In this document: one piece after another, positions 1 through 5,118 of the stretch
How positions within the stretch are numbered: position 1 is the stretch's first letter
How the letters are laid out: each line of letters starts with the position of its first letter
From: JASMHC01 sp042092935
GTDB lineage: Bacteria; Pseudomonadota; Alphaproteobacteria; Rhodobacterales; Rhodobacteraceae
DNA length: 6,516 nt
Direction: 5' to 3'
Assembly: GCA_042092935.1 (NCBI GenBank)
Contig: JBELFK010000153.1
Coordinates: forward strand, 1 to 6,516
Program-made: the position numbers and the translations under genes
Notes under the pieces: model-generated
Databases searched by the model: none
The model's input: the letters and a program-made list of their open reading frames with translations, nothing else
What the model was told of the DNA's origin: nothing

Positions 1-1
1 G

Positions 2-895
2 GGCTTTGCCGACGGAACCGACCGCGTGCCGGCACTGGATCCGACCTATAAATTTGACCCAGACACCACACTCGCCATTCTGGCAGGCTTTAGCCACAAT
101 CGCCGCGTGATGATCCAAGGGTATCACGGCACAGGGAAATCGACCCACATTGAACAGGTCGCAGCCCGCCTGAACTGGCCCGCGGTGCGCGTGAACCTTG
201 ATAGCCACATCAGCCGGATCGATTTGATCGGCAAGGACGCGATCAAGCTGCGCGATGGCAAGCAGGTTACCGAATTCCACGAAGGCATTCTGCCCTGGGC
301 CCTGCGCAATCCGGTCGCAATCGTCTTTGACGAATACGACGCCGGCCGTGCGGACGTGATGTTCGTGATCCAGCGTGTCCTTGAGCACGACGGCAAGCTG
401 ACGTTGCTCGATCAGAACGAGATCATCACACCTCACAAATACTTCCGCCTGTTTGCCACGGCAAACACAGTTGGCCTTGGGGATACGACGGGGCTTTACC
501 ACGGCACACAGCAGATCAACCAAGCGCAAATGGACCGCTGGTCGCTTGTGGCGACATTGAATTACCTGTCGATAGACGCCGAGACCAACATCGTTCTGTC
601 AAAAGCACCGCATTACAACACCGAGGCCGGGCGTCAAACCATCAAACATATGGTGACCGTCGCCGACCTGACGCGCACGGCGTTTATGAACGGTGATTTG
701 TCAACCGTCATGAGCCCGCGCACGGTCATCAACTGGGCCTTGAACGCGGAAATCTTCCGCAATGTAGGCTATGCGTTCCGGCTTTCGTTCCTGAACAAAT
801 GCGACGAGCTTGAGCGTCAGACGGTGGCTGAATTCTACCAGCGCCTTTTTGATGAAGAACTTCCCGAAAGCGCCGCCAGCGTCAGTCTGGGTTAA
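2..895 (+). CDS. cobS: Cobaltochelatase subunit CobS, AAA+ ATPase (5' end outside window)
   Basis: CobS is the ATPase subunit of the aerobic cobaltochelatase. With CobT it forms an AAA+ motor that drives CobN to insert Co2+ into hydrogenobyrinic acid a,c-diamide in the cytoplasm. Visible motifs are Walker A GYHGTGKST (119-145), Walker B VAIVFDE (314-334), sensor 1 Asn in FATANT (464-466), a candidate arginine finger in QMDRW (536-538) and a sensor 2-like Arg in MSPRT (719-721). The frame is open to the left edge and reads GFADGTDRVPALDPTYKFDP, which matches the conserved N-terminal part of CobS. The GTG at 26 is therefore an internal Val codon, and the true start lies upstream. The visible 297 residues compare with about 325-330 for the family, so roughly 30 are missing. 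The stop is TAA at 893-895. cobT follows on the same strand, presumably in the same operon. Family assignment is very secure; the exact start cannot be seen. Confidence 0.96.
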   Translation, partial: GFADGTDRVPALDPTYKFDPDTTLAILAGFSHNRRVMIQGYHGTGKSTHIEQVAARLNWPAVRVNLDSHISRIDLIGKDAIKLRDGKQVTEFHEGILPWALRNPVAIVFDEYDAGRADVMFVIQRVLEHDGKLTLLDQNEIITPHKYFRLFATANTVGLGDTTGLYHGTQQINQAQMDRWSLVATLNYLSIDAETNIVLSKAPHYNTEAGRQTIKHMVTVADLTRTAFMNGDLSTVMSPRTVINWALNAEIFRNVGYAFRLSFLNKCDELERQTVAEFYQRLFDEELPESAASVSLG

Positions 896-906
896 GCCCG
901 CACGAT

Positions 907-952
907 CCGGGGGCCAGCCCCCGGACCCCCGAGGTATTTGAAGCAAGATAAA
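907..952 (+). repeat. GC-rich hairpin plus conserved tail, Rhodobacterales-type intergenic repeat
   Basis: Between the cobS stop and the cobT ribosome binding site lies a perfect 7-bp stem, CCGGGGG (907-913) and CCCCCGG (918-924), with a CCAG loop. A second C-run (926-931, CCCCCG) can compete for the same G-run. The tail that follows, CCCCCGAGGTATTTGAAG and an A-rich stretch to about 952, resembles an intergenic repeat I recall as frequent in Rhodobacteraceae genomes. There is no T-run, so a classical intrinsic terminator is unlikely. Within the operon it could act as an RNA stabiliser or a partial attenuator. The structure is seen directly; repeat-family membership is from memory and no second copy lies in this window. 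Confidence 0.6.
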
Positions 953-955
953 GCA

Positions 956-963
956 GGAAGGAG
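956..963 (+). promoter_or_regulatory. Ribosome binding site of cobT
   Basis: GGAAGGAG is a strong Shine-Dalgarno match. It ends 6 bases before the ATG at 970 but only 3 bases before the in-frame TTG at 967. The spacing favours ATG 970 as the start of cobT. Confidence 0.8.
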
Positions 964-969
964 AGTTTG

Positions 970-2847
970 ATGTCTAAGCCAAGCGACAATCCAGCTGATC
1001 CTTTCAAAAAGGCGCTGGCCGAGGCGACAAAAGTTCTGGCCGATGATGCCGAGGTGACCGTCAGCTATACGGTCGATCCCTCGGGCATGTCGGCCGAAGC
1101 GATCAGGCTGCCCCAAGTCAGTCGCCGCATGACACGCGACGAAGTGTTGCTGGCGCGCGGCACGGCGGACGCTTTGGCGATGCAGCGACGCTATCATGAT
1201 GAGGCAACGCATTCCCGCTATTCTCCTCCCGGGCAAATGGCGCGCGAGATTTACGAGGCCATGGAAACCGCGCGTTGCGAAGCGATGGGCGCGCGCGACA
1301 TGCCGGGAACAGCGACCAACATCCAGGCGAAGATCGGCGCAGACGCGGCCCGCAAGGGCTATGGTCAAATCCGTGATCGGGCCGACGCCCCGCTATCAGT
1401 TGCGGCTGGTTATTTGGTCCGCCAAATGGCAACAGGCCGCGCCTTGCCAGAAGGGGCCGCAAACGTCCTCGAGCTTTGGCAAGGCTTCATCGAAGAACAA
1501 GCGGGTGGCACGCTGGAAGAGCTTGACGGGATACTTTCGGATCAGGCGGGATTCGCCAAATTTGCGCGCCAAGTGATCGAAGACCTTGGCTATGGCGATC
1601 AACTGGGCGAGGATCCCGACGACATCGAGGATGACCAAGACGACGAGTCGCCCGAGGACGCCGAAGAACAGGAAGACCCTGACAACGCCGGGCAGGACGA
1701 CAGTGACGAGGCCGAAGCCGAGGCGGATCCCGAGCAAACGCAGGAACAGCAGCAGGACGCGACCGAGGCACATGTCTCAATGGACGAAAACGCCGACGAT
1801 GACATGTCGGATGAGACCGAGATGCCGGACGGGGAAGCGCCGCTGGATCCTCCGCCGCCCGCGCCGCATTCCGACGCCGATCCCGGGTATGCTGTTTACT
1901 CGACTGATTTTGACGAGGAAATTGCCGCCGAGGATCTTGCCGAGCCTGTCGAGTTGGAACGGCTTCGTGCCTATTTGGATCAACAGCTTGAGCCGCTCAA
2001 AGGCGCGGTCAGCCGCTTGGCGAACAAGCTGCAACGACGCCTGCAAGCGCAGCAGAACCGGTCATGGGAATTCGATAAGGAAGAAGGCATTCTGGATGCG
2101 GGGCGTCTCGCCCGTGTCGTTGCCAATCCCACGACACCGCTATCGTTCAAATGGGAAAAAGACACCGAATTCCGCGATACGGTTGTGACGCTATTGTTGG
2201 ACAATTCGGGCTCTATGCGTGGCAGGCCAATTTCCATCGCTGCAATTTGCGCCGACGTTCTGGCGCGCACGCTTGAGCGATGCAATGTGAAGGTCGAAAT
2301 CCTTGGGTTCACCACCCGCGCCTGGAAGGGCGGTCAATCCCGCGAGAACTGGTTGAATGCCGGACGTCCTCAGCAACCGGGTCGTCTGAATGATTTGCGC
2401 CACATCATCTACAAAAGCGCCGACGCGCCGTGGCGTCGTGTGCGCCCGAACCTCGGGTTGATGATGAAAGAAGGCTTGTTGAAAGAAAACATTGACGGTG
2501 AGGCCTTGGAATGGGCGCACCGCCGCATGTTGGCGCGTACCGAGCAGCGCAAGATTTTGATGGTGATCTCTGACGGGGCACCGGTTGACGATTCCACCTT
2601 GTCGGTCAATCCCGCCAACTATCTGGAAAAGCATCTGCGCGACGTGATCGCCATGGTCGAAAAGCGCAAGCTGGTTGAGCTTTTGGCCATCGGCATCGGC
2701 CACGACGTTACCCGCTATTATGAGCGCGCCGTGACGATCACCGACGTTGAGCAGCTTGCAGGCGCGATGACGGAACAGCTTGCTGGCTTGTTTGACAGTG
2801 ACCCGAGGGCACGTGCCCGCGTCATGGGTATCAAACGAGCGGGCTAA
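970..2847 (+). CDS. cobT: Cobaltochelatase subunit CobT, von Willebrand A domain protein
   Basis: CobT (625 residues from ATG 970) is the MIDAS-containing partner of CobS in the aerobic cobaltochelatase and is thought to couple the AAA+ ring to CobN. Domain order: an N-terminal CobT region (about 1-210); a highly acidic linker (214-293) with about 39 Asp/Glu and no Lys/Arg, followed by a PPPP stretch (294-297); a helical segment (about 320-380, ELERLRAYLDQQLEPLKGAV); and a C-terminal vWA/integrin-I-like domain (about 400-615). The MIDAS DxSxS motif is intact as DNSGSM (D411, S413, S415), with GFTTRAW (T448/T449) and VISDGAP (D535) supplying the expected further elements. The acidic, proline-rich linker before the integrin-like domain is the arrangement also seen in the magnesium-chelatase BchD/ChlD family, but no Walker motifs are present, as expected for CobT. 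It sits 71 bases after cobS and is probably cotranscribed with it. The stop is TAA 2845-2847. Confidence 0.95.
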   Translation: MSKPSDNPADPFKKALAEATKVLADDAEVTVSYTVDPSGMSAEAIRLPQVSRRMTRDEVLLARGTADALAMQRRYHDEATHSRYSPPGQMAREIYEAMETARCEAMGARDMPGTATNIQAKIGADAARKGYGQIRDRADAPLSVAAGYLVRQMATGRALPEGAANVLELWQGFIEEQAGGTLEELDGILSDQAGFAKFARQVIEDLGYGDQLGEDPDDIEDDQDDESPEDAEEQEDPDNAGQDDSDEAEAEADPEQTQEQQQDATEAHVSMDENADDDMSDETEMPDGEAPLDPPPPAPHSDADPGYAVYSTDFDEEIAAEDLAEPVELERLRAYLDQQLEPLKGAVSRLANKLQRRLQAQQNRSWEFDKEEGILDAGRLARVVANPTTPLSFKWEKDTEFRDTVVTLLLDNSGSMRGRPISIAAICADVLARTLERCNVKVEILGFTTRAWKGGQSRENWLNAGRPQQPGRLNDLRHIIYKSADAPWRRVRPNLGLMMKEGLLKENIDGEALEWAHRRMLARTEQRKILMVISDGAPVDDSTLSVNPANYLEKHLRDVIAMVEKRKLVELLAIGIGHDVTRYYERAVTITDVEQLAGAMTEQLAGLFDSDPRARARVMGIKRAG

Positions 2848-2864
2848 ATGCTTTGGTGCGGGCT

Positions 2865-2879
2865 TGGTCGCCGCGACCA
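2865..2879. promoter_or_regulatory. 15-base perfect inverted repeat after cobT
   Basis: TGGTCGC-C-GCGACCA is a perfect 7+1+7 inverted repeat 17 bases after the cobT stop. As RNA it would fold into a 6-bp stem with a CCG loop. It is not followed by a T-run. It could be a weak terminator for cobT or an operator for the downstream peptidase gene; the sequence does not decide. No convincing -35/-10 pair was seen in the surrounding 77-base gap. Confidence 0.3.
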
Positions 2880-2895
2880 TAGTAAGTAGAGGCAA

Positions 2896-2913
2896 AACAG
2901 GGGCGGCCCTGTT
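2896..2913 (+). promoter_or_regulatory. Stem-loop just upstream of the peptidase start
   Basis: AACAGGG (2896-2902) pairs perfectly with CCCTGTT (2907-2913) around a GCGG loop. This 7-bp stem ends 11 bases before the ATG at 2925, against the G-run that would have to serve as ribosome binding site. It could influence translation of the peptidase or be a remnant terminator, but no T-run follows. The function is inferred; only the pairing is seen. Confidence 0.35.
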
Positions 2914-2924
2914 GTGGGGGGCAT

Positions 2925-4712
2925 ATGCTACAATCCTTTGAGGTCACATCTGATCCAACCGCAGGCATTGGCCGGCTTGCGCAATTGCGCGGCGTCATGG
3001 CCGAAAACGGGCTCGACGGGTTTTTGATCCCGCGCGCTGATGCGCATCAGGGCGAATATGTCGCCGCACGAGACGAGCGCCTCTCATGGCTCACAGGGTT
3101 CACCGGCTCGGCCGGTTTTTGCGCAACCTTGATGGAAACCGCTGGCGTCTTTGTTGACGGTCGCTATCGGGTGCAGGTGCGCGAGCAAATTGCCGATGTA
3201 TTTTCGCCGGTCGATTGGCCCGAGGTTTCGCTTGCTGACTGGTTGATCGAACATCTGCCTAATGGCGGAACGGTCGGGTTTGATCCGTGGCACTATTCTG
3301 TTGCGCAGATCGAAGACCTGACCCATCGCCTGTCCGACGCGGATATTTCGCTCGTTCAATCCGCGAATCTCGTCGATCAAATCTGGCCAAATCAGCCCGA
3401 GGCCCCTGCGCAGCCCGCGTTCGAGCATCCGATCGAGTTTGCAGGAGAAGCGCGCGAGGCCAAATGCGCCCGTCTTGCCGCCGAATTGACGGATGCTGGA
3501 CAGTCCGCTGCGCTGATTACCCTGCCCGACTCGATCATGTGGTTGCTGAATATCCGCGGTGCGGACATTCCTCGCAATCCGGTCGCACATGGGTTCGCGA
3601 TATTGATGGCGGACGGGTCGGTTGATGTGTTCATGGACCCCGCAAAGCTGGCGAATATCGACTTTGGCAAAGATTTGGATGTGCGCATCCACCCGCAGAG
3701 CGATTTTCTGGAAGCTGTCGGGAAACTTGCCGGGAGAATTCGCGCCGACAAGGGCACGCTTCCCTGCAAAACCGCGGATGCTTGTAAGGGTCAACTGGTC
3801 TGGGATGGTGATCCTTGCGTGCTGCCCAAAGCGTGCAAAAACACCACTGAAATCAATGGTATGGTTGAGGCGCATCTTCGCGATGCCGTTGCAATGTGCG
3901 AATTCCTGGCGTGGATTGATGCGCAAACACCCGGCAGCCAAACCGAAATATCGGTCGCGTCAAAGCTGGAACAGTTCCGCCGGTCGCTCGGTCAGCTTCA
4001 CGACATCAGCTTTGAGACGATCTCGGCCACAGGACCACATGGGGCCCTTCCGCATTACCGCGTGACCACGGATAGCAACCTGACGATTGAGGACGGCCAT
4101 TTGCTGCTTGTTGACAGCGGCGGGCAGTATCTCGATGGAACGACAGACATCACCCGCACCATGGCAATTGGAACGCCAACGGGCGAACACATGGCCTGTT
4201 TCACGCGGGTTCTTCAGGGTATGATCGCAATTTGCCGCGCTCAATTCCCCAAGGGCCTCGCGGGGCGCGATCTCGATGCGCTGGCACGGTTTCCGCTTTG
4301 GACGGCAGGCAAGGACTACGATCACGGCACTGGCCACGGGGTTGGGGCCTTTCTCAGTGTTCATGAAGGGCCGCAGAGAATTTCTCGTATCTCCGAAATT
4401 CCACTACAAACAGGCATGATCCTGTCCAACGAGCCGGGGTATTACAAGGTCGGCAGCTTTGGCATTCGCATCGAGAATCTGATCGTCGTTCAGACGGCCC
4501 AGAAGATTGAGGGCGACGACGGGCGCGACATGCTTTCATTCCTCAACCTGACCTGGGTGCCCATTGACAAGCGCCTGATCGATAAATCCCTTCTCAGCCC
4601 GACCGAGGTTGACTGGATCAACCACTATCACGCACAAACGCGCGACAAGATAGCGCCCCGCCTTAGCGGCTCGGCACGTGTATGGTTGTCTGACGCGACG
4701 TCGCCACTTTAG
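2925..4712 (+). CDS. M24-family Xaa-Pro aminopeptidase (aminopeptidase P), three-domain type
   Basis: This 595-residue cytosolic metallopeptidase is expected to remove an N-terminal residue preceding proline from peptides, using two metal ions (usually Mn2+). It has an N-terminal creatinase-like domain (about 10-150, with LDGFLIPRADAHQGEY and FVDGRYRVQV), a second creatinase-like domain (about 165-315), the pita-bread M24 domain (about 320-545) and a C-terminal extension (about 550-595). The five metal ligands are present: D397 and D408 (VDSGGQYLDGTTDITRT), H471 (DHGTGHGVG), E503 (SNEPGYY) and E517 (GIRIENL). H377 (ALPHYRV), H467 and H480 fit the substrate-site histidines. Ligand spacing and length match the human XPNPEP1-like type rather than the shorter E. 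coli PepP. There is no signal peptide. ATG 2925 gives the N-terminus I recall for Rhodobacteraceae homologues (MxQxFEVT), but its only ribosome binding site candidate is a G-run (2916-2921) 3 bases upstream. The stop is TAG 4710-4712. Confidence 0.93.
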   Translation: MLQSFEVTSDPTAGIGRLAQLRGVMAENGLDGFLIPRADAHQGEYVAARDERLSWLTGFTGSAGFCATLMETAGVFVDGRYRVQVREQIADVFSPVDWPEVSLADWLIEHLPNGGTVGFDPWHYSVAQIEDLTHRLSDADISLVQSANLVDQIWPNQPEAPAQPAFEHPIEFAGEAREAKCARLAAELTDAGQSAALITLPDSIMWLLNIRGADIPRNPVAHGFAILMADGSVDVFMDPAKLANIDFGKDLDVRIHPQSDFLEAVGKLAGRIRADKGTLPCKTADACKGQLVWDGDPCVLPKACKNTTEINGMVEAHLRDAVAMCEFLAWIDAQTPGSQTEISVASKLEQFRRSLGQLHDISFETISATGPHGALPHYRVTTDSNLTIEDGHLLLVDSGGQYLDGTTDITRTMAIGTPTGEHMACFTRVLQGMIAICRAQFPKGLAGRDLDALARFPLWTAGKDYDHGTGHGVGAFLSVHEGPQRISRISEIPLQTGMILSNEPGYYKVGSFGIRIENLIVVQTAQKIEGDDGRDMLSFLNLTWVPIDKRLIDKSLLSPTEVDWINHYHAQTRDKIAPRLSGSARVWLSDATSPL

Positions 4713-4724
4713 CAGCCCTGCAAA

Positions 4725-4758
4725 GTCGTATTGAAGATAGCGTCTGCGTAACTACGAC
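4725..4758. promoter_or_regulatory. Spaced inverted repeat upstream of DUF427 gene
   Basis: GTCGTA (4725-4730) and TACGAC (4753-4758) form a perfect 6-base inverted repeat with a 22-base spacer in the 60-base gap between the peptidase and DUF427 genes. The right arm ends one base before the ribosome binding site. It could be an operator pair or a weak RNA stem, but arms this short can arise by chance. A TTGAAG (4731-4736) resembles a -35 box, but no matching -10 box is visible. Confidence 0.2.
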
Positions 4759-4759
4759 A

Positions 4760-4765
4760 AGAGGA
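4760..4765 (+). promoter_or_regulatory. Ribosome binding site of DUF427 gene
   Basis: AGAGGA lies 7 bases upstream of the ATG at 4773, which is normal spacing. It supports independent translation of this gene rather than coupling to the peptidase stop at 4712. Confidence 0.6.
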
Positions 4766-4772
4766 ATACAAA

Positions 4773-5114
4773 ATGACCGATATCAAAATTCGCAAAGCCG
4801 ACGGGACTTGGGTCGTTCGCGCAGCAGGTGCTGTCATCGCGGAAAGCAACGACGCGTTGGAACTCAGTGAAAACGGCTATGATAGCGTGATTTATTTCCC
4901 TCGGTCAGCTGTCGCAATGGCGTTTCTGGACGCAAGCGACACACGTACAACCTGCCCACACAAAGGCGTGGCAAGCTATTTCCACATCGCGGCCAAAAGC
5001 TCGACCATCAAGGATGCCGCCTGGAGCTATGAGACCCCTAAGGACGATGTTGCCCGGATCAAGGACCACTTGGCCTTTTACTGCGGCGAGAACGTCGCCG
5101 TTGAACAGCTCTAG
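4773..5114 (+). CDS. DUF427 family protein of unknown function
   Basis: This small soluble protein (113 residues) has the complete DUF427 pattern. An N-terminal beta-rich part carries WVVRAAGAVIAES (13-25). It is followed by YFPRSAV (41-47), the hallmark TTCPHKGVASYF (59-70), AWSYETP (83-89) and a C-terminal IKDHLAFY (96-103). Pfam has called this family a putative nucleotidyltransferase-like domain (NTP_transf_9), but no reaction is established as far as I know, so no function is claimed. The length matches single-domain members. It has no signal peptide or membrane segment. Position 46 is Ala where, from memory, many homologues have an acidic residue (YFPRxDV). The gene lies 60 bases after the peptidase on the same strand with its own ribosome binding site, and its TAG stop faces the CLC gene across 4 bases. 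Family assignment is strong; function is unknown. Confidence 0.9.
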   Translation: MTDIKIRKADGTWVVRAAGAVIAESNDALELSENGYDSVIYFPRSAVAMAFLDASDTRTTCPHKGVASYFHIAAKSSTIKDAAWSYETPKDDVARIKDHLAFYCGENVAVEQL

Positions 5115-5118
5115 GGTT

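Noticed and set aside
907..930. Intrinsic terminator between cobS and cobT
   Set aside because: The stem is strong but no T-run follows, and cobS and cobT are normally expressed together; a repeat element is the better description.
1599..1805. Serine/cysteine-rich 68-residue reading frame on the minus strand
   Set aside because: It is the antisense shadow of the GAC/GAG-rich acidic linker of cobT; its composition follows entirely from that bias and no ribosome binding site supports it.
2848..2889. 13-codon mini-ORF starting immediately after the cobT stop (TAA-ATG)
   Set aside because: It is very short, has no Shine-Dalgarno sequence, and its sequence coincides with the inverted repeat at 2865-2879; it is probably chance.
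2191..2895. 234-residue minus-strand reading frame over the cobT 3' end
   Set aside because: It overlaps the well-conserved vWA domain of CobT and shows no family motif of its own.
3084..3941. 285-residue minus-strand reading frame within the peptidase gene
   Set aside because: It is opposite the two creatinase-like domains, has no recognisable domain and no start signal; long antisense frames are common in GC-rich genes.
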